Part shown: piece after piece, positions 51,274 through 60,672 of the stretch
Layout of the letters: each line of letters opens with the position of its first letter
How positions within the stretch are numbered: the first letter of the stretch is position 1
NCBI GenBank assembly: GCA_030018495.1
Contig: JASEFS010000012.1
Span: 1-64,000, forward strand
Reading direction: 5' to 3'
Source of the DNA: Deltaproteobacteria bacterium
GTDB lineage: Bacteria > Desulfobacterota > Desulfobaccia > Desulfobaccales > 0-14-0-80-60-11
DNA length: 64,000 nt
The notes under the pieces: model-generated
Databases searched by the model: none
What the model saw: the letters and a program-made list of their open reading frames with translations, nothing else
Told to the model about the DNA's origin: nothing
Translations under genes and position numbers: made by a program

Positions 51274-52563
51274 ATGGCGCCTAAAAAAGCTTTAAATATT
51301 TTGACAGTCTGCGCTTATTACCATCCGGCCTTTATTTATGGCGGTCCTGTGCCGGCTGCCCATAATCTCAACCGGGCCCTGGTCAAAAGCGGACATTCGG
51401 TCACTGTTTACACTACCGCCGCAAATGGCACCGGCGACCTTGAGGTGCCGACCGGCAGTGCGGTCATGGTTGACGAAATGCCGGTTTATTACTTTAAACG
51501 CTGGTGGTTCGGCCGAGCGGCGAAGCCCTTTAGTCTTTTTCTGTCTCCGGCTATGGGGAAAAAACTGGCCCAACTGAGACCGGGCGATTATGACCTGATC
51601 CTCAGTCATGCCGGCTTTACCGACCCGAACAGGATGATGGCAAAAGCGGCCCAGCGGGCGCAAATACCATATTTCTACTATTCCCACGGAGGGTTTGAGC
51701 CTTGGAGATTGAATTTTAAGAGGCTCAAGAAGAAGGTATATTTGGGCCTCTTGGAAGGCAAAATCCTGCAGCAATCAGCCGGAATTGTGGTGTGCAATGA
51801 AGCCGAGATAAAGAGCCTTGAGAAGATGGGCATAACTGCTCCCATAAAGCGAATACCATGGGGCATCGACCGATTGGAAGACCTGCCCAAGCCTGAGCGG
51901 GGTGAATTGGAGAAACTTTTTCCGCAATTAGCAGGGAGACCATACGTCCTGTTTCTCTCCCGCCTGCATCTGATGAAGGGGCTTGAATTATTGATCCCTG
52001 CCTTTGCTCGGGTTGCCTTACAGTTCCCTGACTGGCGCCTGGTGCTGGCCGGGCCGGACGAAGGGGGGTACAGGCAGGTTTTGGAAGGTCTGATAGAGCA
52101 GACCGGCATTGGGGACCGCGTTCTCTTGCCGGGTTTGGTTAAAGGAGATGACAAAGCAGCCCTGCTGGCCAATGCGGAAATTTTTACGCTGCCCTCCTTT
52201 TCTGAAGGGTTTTCCATAAGCATTTCCGAGGCTCTCGGTTATGGGCGTCCAGTGGTCATCACCACGACCTGCTATGTTCCGGAGGTGCAGGAGTGGAGCG
52301 GCGGCTTGACGGTGCAGCCGGATATCGAGGCATTGGCCGAGGCCTTGAGACGGATGATGGCGGATGAGGATTTTCGGAAGACCTGTTCACAAAACGCGCA
52401 GCGCTTGGCTGCTGAGCATTTTACCTGGGAGGCGGTAACAAGGGAGTCCTTGGCATTTTACTCCGAAGGAATGGAGCGCCATGCGGCGCGCCACAAGATC
52501 ATGCAACCCCGCGACGATGTCATTTCACAGGTTAGCTGTCCGAATATCCACCGGACTCCTTAA
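51274..52563 (+). CDS. Glycosyltransferase family 4
   Basis: 429 aa. N-terminal acceptor domain with YYHPAFIYGGPVPAAHNLNR (glycine-rich loop), C-terminal donor domain with YVLFLSRLHLMKGLELLIPA, LVLAGPDEGGY and LPSFSEGFSISISEALGYGR (E-x7-E). AAAGAGG precedes the ATG. Its assembly step is undefined. Confidence 0.93.
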   Translation: MAPKKALNILTVCAYYHPAFIYGGPVPAAHNLNRALVKSGHSVTVYTTAANGTGDLEVPTGSAVMVDEMPVYYFKRWWFGRAAKPFSLFLSPAMGKKLAQLRPGDYDLILSHAGFTDPNRMMAKAAQRAQIPYFYYSHGGFEPWRLNFKRLKKKVYLGLLEGKILQQSAGIVVCNEAEIKSLEKMGITAPIKRIPWGIDRLEDLPKPERGELEKLFPQLAGRPYVLFLSRLHLMKGLELLIPAFARVALQFPDWRLVLAGPDEGGYRQVLEGLIEQTGIGDRVLLPGLVKGDDKAALLANAEIFTLPSFSEGFSISISEALGYGRPVVITTTCYVPEVQEWSGGLTVQPDIEALAEALRRMMADEDFRKTCSQNAQRLAAEHFTWEAVTRESLAFYSEGMERHAARHKIMQPRDDVISQVSCPNIHRTP

Positions 52564-52670
52564 GCCTTCCTTGCCAGGCGATAGATAGCACCCCACTTCC
52601 TGCCGTTCGTTCAACCCGCCTTAAGCTTCGGGAAACAGAAAGAATTTGGCAGAGCCTTCATGGCAGACTG

Positions 52671-53369
52671 ATGAACAAAACTTGCAGGTTGAATAACGAG
52701 GGATTTTGCTTTCAAATCAAAAGGAATACGAGGGAACCTTGGTTGCAAATCATCATAAGACCATTTAACCATGAAGATATACCTGAGATTGTCAATCTTC
52801 ATCTTAAATATCTCTCAACACATTTTTGTACGCGCCCCCACTCGGTAAAATTACTTTCTCTTTATTATCAATCCCTTTCGGAAGCGGGACAGATTTCTTA
52901 TGTGGCGGAAGTGAATGGAAAGATGGCGGGGTATATTTGCGTCTTGCTTTCGCCTAAAGCCATTTACCTTTACCAGATCAAAAATCATTTTTTTACAAGC
53001 CTGTTAAATTTTTCGGCCATGATCGGCTGCAAATTTTGTCATAACGCAGCGGTTAATTTGAAGTTTTTTTGGGGCCGAATGAAAGGCCTCTTAACAAGGA
53101 ACCGGCAAGCTTCAGATATATCGCAGCAACCGAACGGCTTGCCGGAACTGCGGCCCATTGTGGTTCGCCCCGAATTTCAGGGCACGTCAGTAGCCAGGAC
53201 TTTGTTGGCTGCGGTGGAAAACGATTTGCTGGCCAGGGGAATTTTCCGGTACTACCTCTGGGTGGAAAACTACAACCTCAGGGCCATGAATTTTTACCGA
53301 AAGAGCGGTTTTGTGGTGAAAGAGGAGAAAGGCAATGTGTATGTGTTCATGGAGAAATCATTAACATGA
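52671..53369 (+). CDS. GNAT family N-acetyltransferase
   Basis: 232 aa. A GNAT fold interrupted by an insertion: IIIRPFNHEDIPEIVNLHLK and ISYVAEVNGKMAGYICVLLS at the front, then ~60 extra residues, then the acetyl-CoA loop region LRPIVVRPEFQGTSVARTLL and YYLWVENYNLRAMNFYRKSG. It may acetylate a sugar nucleotide or the repeat unit. The start codon lacks a clear ribosome binding site, so the N-terminus is uncertain. ATGA overlap with the next gene. Confidence 0.83.
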   Translation: MNKTCRLNNEGFCFQIKRNTREPWLQIIIRPFNHEDIPEIVNLHLKYLSTHFCTRPHSVKLLSLYYQSLSEAGQISYVAEVNGKMAGYICVLLSPKAIYLYQIKNHFFTSLLNFSAMIGCKFCHNAAVNLKFFWGRMKGLLTRNRQASDISQQPNGLPELRPIVVRPEFQGTSVARTLLAAVENDLLARGIFRYYLWVENYNLRAMNFYRKSGFVVKEEKGNVYVFMEKSLT

Positions 53370-54589
53370 ACATTCTCATTACCACGCAGGTTTATCCGCC
53401 GGAGGGGCAGGCTTCAGCCACTCTGGTCCGGGAGTTGGCCGGGGAGCTCTGCGGCCGGGGAGCGAAGGTGACTGTGGCTGCGGGCTATCCCCACCACCCT
53501 TACGGCCGGCTTTACCCCGGATACCGTAAGAAATTATTGACCCTGGAGAGTAATAACGGTTTCCAGGTGGTGCGGGGCTGGCATCTTATCCACCCCTCTT
53601 CTTCTGTGACAGTGCGGGGTCTGGTGATGCTATCGCAGTGCGCGGCTTATTTCCTCAGCGCGGCCAGCTGCCCGAGGCCGGATGTGGTGATTTCCTACGG
53701 TCCCCCGCTTTTGGGCCCGCTCATTTCGGCCGCGATCGCCCGGGTTTCAGGCGCCCGGCTGATGACGGTCATATATGACATTTACCCGGACATCGCAGTG
53801 GACCTGGGTCATTTGCGCGAGCCTCTGCTCATCAAGGCTGCGCAAAAATGCGAGAGCCTGGTCTACCGTCTGTCAGACCATATTGTGGTCCTCTCCGAGG
53901 GCTTCCAACGGACCTTGGTGGGGGTCAAGGGGGTGCGGCAGGAAAAGGTATCGGTGGTCCCGGTCTGGTTCGATGCCCAGGATATCACCCCCATGAGCCG
54001 GGACAACGCCTGGCGGCGGGAAATGGGGATCGATCCGGAAAAATTTGTGGTGCTTTATGCCGGCACCATCGGTTTGATCTCCGGGGCCGAAATAATCGTG
54101 GAAGCCGCCCGCCGTCTCCAATCGCAGACCGATATTTTATTCCTGCTGGTGGGAACAGGTCATGCCAAGGCACTGGTGGAAACCAAGGCAAAAAGTGAAG
54201 GGCTCAGCAACATCCGGTTCCTGCCCTTTCAACCCCGACAGCGACTCGGTGAAATGCAGGCGGTGGCGGATGTTTCCCTGGTGACTTTGGCGCCGGGACG
54301 GGGCAGTACATCTTTACCCAGCAAGGTTCTCGGTTATATGGCCGCAGCCCGGCCGGTCGTAGCCTCAGTGGACCGGGACAGCGACCTGGCCGAATTAATT
54401 TCCCGGTCGCAATGCGGCTTAGTCGTCCCGCCAGGTCAGGGGGAAGGCCTGGCGGAGGCGATTCTGCAATGCTACCGGCAGCCGGAACAGAGACGACTTT
54501 ACGGAGAAGCCGGGCACCGGTATTTTTTGCAACATTATGAAAAAAAGGTGGTAGTCCGGAGATTCGCGGAGTTGATCGAGCAAATATAA
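53366..54589 (+). CDS. Glycosyltransferase, GT4 WbuB-like
   Basis: 407 aa from ATG 53366, which overlaps the GNAT stop; the ORF track start at 53069 lies inside that gene and is spurious. MNILITTQVYPPEGQASATL with SATLVRELAGELCGRG is typical of WbuB-like L-fucosamine transferases. The donor domain shows FVVLYAGTIGLISGAEIIVE and LPSKVLGYMAAARPVVAS. The specific sugar is not assigned. Confidence 0.92.
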   Translation: MNILITTQVYPPEGQASATLVRELAGELCGRGAKVTVAAGYPHHPYGRLYPGYRKKLLTLESNNGFQVVRGWHLIHPSSSVTVRGLVMLSQCAAYFLSAASCPRPDVVISYGPPLLGPLISAAIARVSGARLMTVIYDIYPDIAVDLGHLREPLLIKAAQKCESLVYRLSDHIVVLSEGFQRTLVGVKGVRQEKVSVVPVWFDAQDITPMSRDNAWRREMGIDPEKFVVLYAGTIGLISGAEIIVEAARRLQSQTDILFLLVGTGHAKALVETKAKSEGLSNIRFLPFQPRQRLGEMQAVADVSLVTLAPGRGSTSLPSKVLGYMAAARPVVASVDRDSDLAELISRSQCGLVVPPGQGEGLAEAILQCYRQPEQRRLYGEAGHRYFLQHYEKKVVVRRFAELIEQI

Positions 54590-54707
54590 AAGCATTGATC
54601 ATCCAACCCATCTCCAAATAGCCAACATCATCAAATCAGCCACTTAAAAGCAAAATGGCTTTTCAAAATAAATGAACCACTTTTGTGGTGGGATGGAGAA
54701 GAAGGCA

Positions 54708-55610
54708 ATGAAATCCAACAGCCAGGATGTTGTAAACCTGGTTAATTTCTATAAGCGCCAGGGTCACAATATTTTGGAGACAGAAAGCGCCTACTGGTGT
54801 GAATTGCACCCCTTCTGCTACCAGAATATTCCTTTCCATGTCGCCGTTAATCCGGCTCCGGAAGAATTAAACCGCCTTTTCGCCAAGAAACTTGTGGTCC
54901 TATTGCGCTATAACTCTGTGGAAGACACGGATACCGTTGTGGGATTCAACTGGATTTGCACCGACCGTGATTACGGCCTGCACTCTTTAGAACGCAAAAT
55001 CAGAAACCGGGTGAAACGCGGCTTGACTTTGACCGAGGTCAGACCCATAGATTTCCGCTATTTAGCCCGGGAAGGGCCGACCATAATCAATGAAATAGCC
55101 CGGCGGCAGGGGCGGAATCCTGACTTTCCCAATCGCCGGAGCTGGGAAAACTATTGCCTTTCTGCGGCGGCAACCCCTAATTTCGACGCTTATGGGGCTT
55201 TTCTGGGCGGGCGTTTGATTGCTTTTTTGGTGGGAGTGAGAATCAATGAGTGTTATTTCAGTCTCACGCAGGCTTCTCACACCGAATATCTATCATACTG
55301 CCCAAATAACGCCCTGATGTATACCGTGGTCACGGAAAAGTTTCAAGACCCCGGCATTGAGGTTTTTTCTTATGGGCTGGCTTCCGTGGAAAATTTGGAA
55401 AGTCTTGACAGGTTTAAAATCGGCATGAATTTTAAACAGGAGAAAATAAATTTTAAAGTGGTGTTTAATCCATATTTGGGGTGGCTTAAAAACCATAATG
55501 TGGTTGCCTCGGTCCACCGTATAAGCAACCGTTTCCCCAAAAATAACTTTATTCGGAAGGCAGACGCCCTGCTCAGGCAAATTAACCAGGATAAGGCTGA
55601 GGCGGGATAA
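54708..55610 (+). CDS. GNAT/FemAB-like acyltransferase fold protein
   Basis: 300 aa from ATG 54708 (alternative 54672). ERKIRNRVKRGLTLTEVRPI and DAYGAFLGGRLIAFLVGVRI followed by NNALMYTVVTEKFQD resemble a GNAT-type domain of FemAB-related proteins. Similar ORFs occur in polysaccharide loci, where they may add acyl or aminoacyl groups. Function not established. Confidence 0.65.
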   Translation: MKSNSQDVVNLVNFYKRQGHNILETESAYWCELHPFCYQNIPFHVAVNPAPEELNRLFAKKLVVLLRYNSVEDTDTVVGFNWICTDRDYGLHSLERKIRNRVKRGLTLTEVRPIDFRYLAREGPTIINEIARRQGRNPDFPNRRSWENYCLSAAATPNFDAYGAFLGGRLIAFLVGVRINECYFSLTQASHTEYLSYCPNNALMYTVVTEKFQDPGIEVFSYGLASVENLESLDRFKIGMNFKQEKINFKVVFNPYLGWLKNHNVVASVHRISNRFPKNNFIRKADALLRQINQDKAEAG

Positions 55611-55722
55611 ATACGGAATCAGTCCAAGTTGTGCAAACCGGGGCTGGCGCGATGAATGGATTCTTCTCAAGCAAAGCCATAGGAAATAATTAGATTCTTA
55701 AGGGCAAGGGCGTGGAGAGTTT

Positions 55723-56709
55723 ATGAATTTGAAAGGCAAGAAAGTATTTGTCACGGGAGCCGGCGGGTTTCTTGGCAGTCACCTGGTGGAAAGGCTGGTT
55801 TCCCTGGGAGCCCAGGTGCGGGCGCTGGTGCGCTATAATTCGCGCAATGACCAGGGTTTGCTGGAATTACTGCCCCCGGAAATCAAAGAAAATGTGGCAG
55901 TAGTTGCCGGTGATCTTACCGATCCCCACAGCATTAACCGGGCTTTGAACGGCATCGAGGTGGTTTTCCACTTGGCCGCGTTGATTGCCATTCCTTATTC
56001 TTATATCGCTCCGGCTCAATATGTGGCGGTAAATTGCGGGGGGACCCTGAACTTGTTGGAGGCGGCCCTGGCGCAGGGGGTGGAGCGCTTCATCCATACT
56101 TCGACCAGCGAAGTGTACGGGACTGCGCAATATATTCCCATTGATGAAAATCATCCCCTCAGGGGCCAGTCCCCTTATGCGGCCAGCAAAATCGGCGCGG
56201 ACAAGTTGGCGGAGAGTTACCACCTCTCCTTCGGGCTGCCGGTGGTCACCGTCCGCCCCTTTAACACCTACGGCCCCCGCCAGTCGGCCCGGGCCGTTAT
56301 ACCCGCCATCATCTCCCAGGCTTTAAACGGCAAAGTCATTCACTTGGGTTCATTGGAGCCCAAACGCGATCTCAATTATGTCAGCGACACCATCAACGGT
56401 TTTATCCATGCAGCCACCCGGAGCCGGGCCATAGGACAGACAATTAACCTGGGCACCGGGGAAGCGGTGAGCATAGGCGATCTGACCAGGAAAATAATCG
56501 CGCTGATCGGGGTTGAAAAAGAGATTGTCATATCTTCGGAAAGATGCCGCCCGGAAAACAGCGAAGTTTGGCACCTGCAATGCAACAACAGCAAGGCGCA
56601 GGAGATTTTGGAGTGGCGGCCCAAGGTGTCGCTGGAAGAGGGCTTGCAGCGCACCATCGATTATTTGGGCGCCAATTTGGACCGCTATAAGCTGGTATAT
56701 AACGTATGA
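55723..56709 (+). CDS. NAD-dependent sugar-nucleotide epimerase/dehydratase (LegB-like)
   Basis: 328 aa. Extended SDR: KVFVTGAGGFLGSHLVERLV binds NAD, the S/T is in HTSTSEVYGTAQ and the Y-K pair in SPYAASKIGADKLAE. Closest in style to LegB-type 4,6-dehydratases that make UDP-4-keto-6-deoxy-HexNAc. The DegT-type aminotransferase 12 bp downstream would then install a 4-amino group, giving a 4-amino-4,6-dideoxy sugar. That pathway is inferred from the pairing. Confidence 0.87.
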   Translation: MNLKGKKVFVTGAGGFLGSHLVERLVSLGAQVRALVRYNSRNDQGLLELLPPEIKENVAVVAGDLTDPHSINRALNGIEVVFHLAALIAIPYSYIAPAQYVAVNCGGTLNLLEAALAQGVERFIHTSTSEVYGTAQYIPIDENHPLRGQSPYAASKIGADKLAESYHLSFGLPVVTVRPFNTYGPRQSARAVIPAIISQALNGKVIHLGSLEPKRDLNYVSDTINGFIHAATRSRAIGQTINLGTGEAVSIGDLTRKIIALIGVEKEIVISSERCRPENSEVWHLQCNNSKAQEILEWRPKVSLEEGLQRTIDYLGANLDRYKLVYNV

Positions 56710-56721
56710 TTTTGAGGATCC

Positions 56722-57882
56722 ATGGCCTGGAAAATTCCTTTAGCTGATGTGAGATTCGGCCCCGAGGAACTCGAGGCGGTAAACCAGGTAATAGCATCTG
56801 GTTGGCTTTCTCAAGGTCCGGTGGTGCAGAGCTTTGAGGCGGCCTTCGCCCGATTTATCGGCGCCAAATATGCCTTTGCCGTGGCCAACGGCACGGCCGC
56901 CCTCCATCTGGCCTGCCAGGCCCTGGAACTGGGCCCCGGAGACGAAGTGCTCTGTCCGGCCCTGACGTTTGTGGCCAGTGCCAATGCTATTCTTTACACG
57001 GGGGCGAGGCCGGCCTTTGTGGACATCAAGGGCCCGCACGATCTCAACCTCTGTGTCAAGGATGCCGAGCAAAAGATAACTCCCCGGACCAAAGCTGTTA
57101 TGGTGGTGCATTATGCCGGATTTCCGGCGGATATGGCAGCCGTTCAGGAATTAGCCGGCCGGCATGGGTTGTGTATTATTGAGGACTGTGCGCATGCTCC
57201 CGGCGCATGCCATGCGGACCTGCCCGGCGCTCCCAAAGTCGGCACCCGGGGGACCGTTGCGTGTTTCAGTTTTTTTTCCAACAAGAATATGACCACCGGC
57301 GAGGGCGGCATGGTGGTCACTGATGATGAGGGATTGGCTGAACGGCTGCGCATCGCCCGTTCCCACGGCATGACGAGCCTCACCTGGGATCGATACCTCG
57401 GACATAACTTCAGCTATGACGTGGTGGCGCAGGGCTATAACTATCGCCTGGATGACTTGCGGGCCGCCCTGGGTCTGGTGCAGTTGGCCCGCCTGGAGGC
57501 CGCCAACCAGGAGCGCCGGCGCCTCACCCTGTTTTATCGGGAAAAATTGCAGGAATTGGGTCGGGTGGAAATACCTTTTCTGGCAGAAAAGGTGGACACC
57601 TCATCCTGCCACATTTTTCCCATACTGCTGCCGACCACTGCCGACCGCTCCCGATTCATGGCGCATTTGGCTGAATCGGGAATTCAAACAAGTATTCATT
57701 ACCCGCCTGTTCACAACTTCACTTATTACCGGCAGATATGGCCCGCCGCTTTCGACCACCGCCTGCCCAGGACGGAAGAAGTGGCCCGAAGAGAAGTCAC
57801 CTTGCCGCTCTTCCCAACCATGTCGACGGACCAGGCGGAGGAGGTAGTCAGGGGCGTTAGAGAGTTCTTTCAGAAAAGCTGA
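56722..57882 (+). CDS. DegT/DnrJ/EryC1/StrS sugar aminotransferase
   Basis: 386 aa, normal length. PLP lysine K188 in FSFFSNKNMTTGEGGMV; substrate/PLP sites in ANGTAALHLACQAL and CIIEDCAHAPGA. Transfers an amino group to a keto-sugar nucleotide, most likely the product of the LegB-like dehydratase encoded just upstream. Last gene of the operon before the strong terminator. Confidence 0.94.
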   Translation: MAWKIPLADVRFGPEELEAVNQVIASGWLSQGPVVQSFEAAFARFIGAKYAFAVANGTAALHLACQALELGPGDEVLCPALTFVASANAILYTGARPAFVDIKGPHDLNLCVKDAEQKITPRTKAVMVVHYAGFPADMAAVQELAGRHGLCIIEDCAHAPGACHADLPGAPKVGTRGTVACFSFFSNKNMTTGEGGMVVTDDEGLAERLRIARSHGMTSLTWDRYLGHNFSYDVVAQGYNYRLDDLRAALGLVQLARLEAANQERRRLTLFYREKLQELGRVEIPFLAEKVDTSSCHIFPILLPTTADRSRFMAHLAESGIQTSIHYPPVHNFTYYRQIWPAAFDHRLPRTEEVARREVTLPLFPTMSTDQAEEVVRGVREFFQKS

Positions 57883-57908
57883 AGAGTTCTTTGTAAAATC
57901 AATAAAGC

Positions 57909-57944
57909 GGGGCATTTGCCGATGAGCAAATGCCCCATTTTTTT
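57909..57944. terminator. Strong bidirectional terminator
   Basis: GGGGCATTTGC and GCAAATGCCCC form a perfect 11-bp stem with a short loop, then A and TTTTTTTT. Separates the polysaccharide operon from the convergent selenoprotein gene. Confidence 0.95.
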
Positions 57945-58028
57945 TCTAAACCGAACTTGATCTTGCTCAAGCGGTCCTGCGTTCAGGCAGTCCGGCCCAC
58001 CCCGGTGATTTCTTCGCGGCCGGGGCAG

Positions 58029-59255
58029 TTATTGTAAATAATTTTCAATGGCGGTTTTCATCGGGACAAGATTGAAGCCGGGGGCGAACCAGCTCTCCCG
58101 ATGGACAATGGTACCATCCTGGCCGATAAAATAAGCGCAATTGGGCAAGTAGCCGTAAGTGCACCAAAACGGATTGTCCATTTCATCAATAAGGACCGGC
58201 GTGGTGATGGGATGCTCCGTCCGGCCGTAATGCTGGACCAGGCTCCTGGCCTGATGCACCCGCTCCTTGAAGGTTTTCGGCTGGAAGAGGGGATGGTTGC
58301 TCCATGCTCCTTCATCACCGAGATCGGTAATGATGCTAGTCGGGTATTCCCACCATTCCTTCCAGCCTGTCACGTTGCCGCCGTCCCAAGGCCAGCTTCG
58401 CTGGTAGGGGGACCGGGAGGCGTTTGGGTGGGGATCAATGACATACACCGTGAGGACGTGAATATCGTTGCCGTAAAGAGATTTCAATTCCTCTGCGGCA
58501 GCGACCCGCTGCCGGTAGGGGTTTCAGGTGAAGGCGCCGACCACCAGAAGGACCGGCTTTTCTTTAAGAAGTTCGGAAAGAGTGAATTTCTCAAGGGGTT
58601 GCGGGGCATTGCCGACCGGGTTCAGGTTCTCGGGTTTGAACCCCCAGAGGGTGAAGTCCACCGCCTTGTCGCCCGCATTGGGGCCCAGGGCGTCGAAGTC
58701 GGGGGCTTCGGGCCGCATAAAGGCGCCGCACTTAAGTTCTGAGCCGGTCTCTTCAAAACTGACGGGGGTCTGGCAGAGAAGGAAGTTTTCGAGGTGCTCG
58801 ATCGGCCTTAAAGGATTCTCATATCGGCTGGGAATCAGCAGAAATTTGGCCGATAGAAGATCCAGGTTGAATTTGTAAGAATCGGCCATGTTCAGGTTGC
58901 CGGCTCCATTGGAGACGCCCCGGCAGATGACTTCGGCCTTATTGGGGATCGTCACTTCAGGTTCCCGGCTCCAAATGAGGGCATACTCAGTGTTTGGCTC
59001 CAGGCGCTGGGCATTGAAAACAAAATCAAAGCTGGGGCCGCTCTGCTTGTATTGCAGCTTGCCCTTGGCGCCGTCAGGCACTACTGCTCCTGAGGCGTCA
59101 ATTTCGTAAAACTCCGCGAAGGCAACCTTTGATTTAGCGGCGACCTTATAACGTGAGAGAGCGAATATGGCAGAGCCCGCGGCCACGTCGGCCGGCAAGA
59201 CTCCCAAAGCAAAGGCTATGAATACGGCCAGGCAATGCGATACCAGCCTTCTCAT
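58029..59255 (-). CDS. Exported iodothyronine deiodinase-like selenoprotein with in-frame UGA at codon 244
   Basis: 408 aa when TGA at 58524..58526 is read as selenocysteine; the ORF track splits it into 243 and 152 aa pieces in the same frame. N-terminal signal peptide (CLAVFIAFALGVLPADVAAG), a ~190-residue domain I do not recognise, then a thioredoxin-fold domain: PVLLVVGAFT-U-NPYRQRV, HVLTVYVIDPHPNA and VLIDEMDNPFWCTYG with FIGQDGTIVHRES. These match the deiodinase pattern (FGSCT-U-PPF and VDxMDN...YG). An SD site (AGGAGATAAGG) precedes ATG 59255. A thiol/selenol redox role in the periplasm is inferred; deiodination itself is unlikely in this setting. Confidence 0.9.
58496..58514 (-). promoter_or_regulatory. 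Candidate bacterial SECIS hairpin of the deiodinase-like gene
   Basis: Nine bases after the UGA, CGGCAGC pairs perfectly with GCUGCCG around a GGGUC loop. A GGU(C) apical loop is the feature bound by SelB in E. coli fdhF. Stem length and distance fit. Confidence 0.85.
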
Positions 59256-59548
59256 TCCTTATCTCCTCTTTAAGATGGACCCTGGACAGGTTTTGGGGTA
59301 CTGGAAGATTTCGGCGCCAGGGAATCCCCGTCTTCACCCTGTGCCTGTGGCAATTAGCCTGGAGGGCGGACAACCGGGTCGTTAAGGGAAGATGTTTGAA
59401 CAAAGCCCTTCAGGTTATTCTGATAATTTTATGTTTGGTCATGGTATATGGAAGCATGAGGGGCTGATCGCTCAGCCCCTGGAATAGAGCCAGGCGAGCC
59501 TTCAGGCAACCCTGCCGCCTGAGGCCCGAGATCGGCACCCGAGTGGGT
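59256..59548. other. Intergenic region with a hairpin
   Basis: No gene. GGGGCTGA-TCGC-TCAGCCCC at 59459..59480 is a perfect 8-bp stem and may end the transcript of the Cys-rich protein gene, though it lacks a T-run. Confidence 0.5.
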
Positions 59549-60100
59549 TCATTTGAAGACACTGAACGTAAAAACACTCGAGGCTGTCGGGGCAGACGCA
59601 GGCGCAGCCATGTCCCCGCCGTCTTTGTCGCCGTCGTCACAAGAAGGCCATCCCCCGAAACGCCCTTCATTAAAATCGGAGAAAAAGGTGGTCCAATAAC
59701 TTGTGACCTTGGGGGGTGCATAGCCATAGAGGCCGCCCTTGTCCTCAATAAGGAAATCAACATTTCTTAGAGCGGTCTCAAGCCAGCACACTTGCTTACC
59801 GCATGCCGCATAATTAAGCTTGGCCGCGATGAACTGGTGCAGCAGTGAAATCAGGCCGTTGCCCTTGACCGGCTTTTTCAATATGTTGATCAAGTCTTCT
59901 TTGGAATAGGAAACGAAGCCGATTTCAAGGCTGTCAACAGGCCACTCCTCGGGGTGATTTTTCCAAAAGCCCTGGGTTAAAACGCAGCAGACTTCGCACT
60001 CACAGCATTCGCAACCCTCAGCATAAGTAAATGCGGCCGGTACAAGAACAACAGCGAGCATTACGAGTAAAGCAATCCACATGGTTTTTCTGGCATTCAT
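59549..60100 (-). CDS. Exported Cys-rich 'TQGFWKNH' protein of unknown function
   Basis: 183 aa from ATG 60100 (GGAGACTTGACC upstream). Signal peptide (MWIALLVMLAVVLVPAAFTY) then a dense cysteine cluster, GCECCECEVCC, followed by VLTQGFWKNHPEEWP, a motif recurring in secreted proteins of environmental bacteria. Further cysteines in AACGKQVC, then a tail with YWTTFFSDFNEGRFGGWPSC and a Ser/Ala-rich end. The clustered cysteines suggest disulfides or metal binding. No enzyme family is recognised. It is upstream of, and on the same strand as, the deiodinase-like selenoprotein gene. Confidence 0.72.
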   Translation of the reverse strand: MNARKTMWIALLVMLAVVLVPAAFTYAEGCECCECEVCCVLTQGFWKNHPEEWPVDSLEIGFVSYSKEDLINILKKPVKGNGLISLLHQFIAAKLNYAACGKQVCWLETALRNVDFLIEDKGGLYGYAPPKVTSYWTTFFSDFNEGRFGGWPSCDDGDKDGGDMAAPASAPTASSVFTFSVFK

Positions 60101-60672
60101 GGTCAAGTCTCCTTTCTCGCGTGATTAATCGCATGATCCGACTGCAAACCACAACTTAGCATAAACTTTCCTCTCTGCATGTGTTACGGACTCCACCTCC
60201 CTTCTTTTAAGCCGTCAAGTGTTTGGATAGAACATTGTTAAAGCAAAAATTATTATTCAATTTGAGGGAATTACACGATCTAGATTGTTGTTATTTTTTT
60301 AATTATTTTCAATAGAGACAAATAATCTAATTTACTAGTTATTTGTAAGTCTTTATGCTCAAATCGATTGAGTATTTTTCTCTATTCCCAAACTTGCTAT
60401 CAGGAGTTTATATTTGTTAAAAATTTCAAAATGTTTTATACAAGGTATGATATGTGACAGGCAGCGGCCTTCGAACTGCTTAACTGTCAGTTTTGCTCGG
60501 CTGCCCTCCCGCAGTCACAGGTCCGCAACAAAAATATTGCACTGTTAACCAAAACCAGGAACGTTGGACGCGTTAAGCCGGTCCTCAGTCTTGCTGCTGA
60601 TTACCTGAGTAAGGATGACTTTTGATTCTTGGCAGACTGAACAACCGGAAAAAGGAACCGAGTCGGCAACCG
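60101..60672. other. AT-rich divergent intergenic region upstream of manB
   Basis: About 570 bp with long A/T tracts. It contains AAATCGATTGAGTATTTTTC then TCTATT (60361..60387), similar to 40118..40147. No gene seen. Confidence 0.5.

Noticed and set aside
58487-58526. UGA separating the deiodinase-like halves as a pseudogene-causing stop
   Set aside because: The UGA sits at the exact catalytic Sec/Cys position of the family and is followed by a SECIS-like hairpin, so recoding is favoured over decay.
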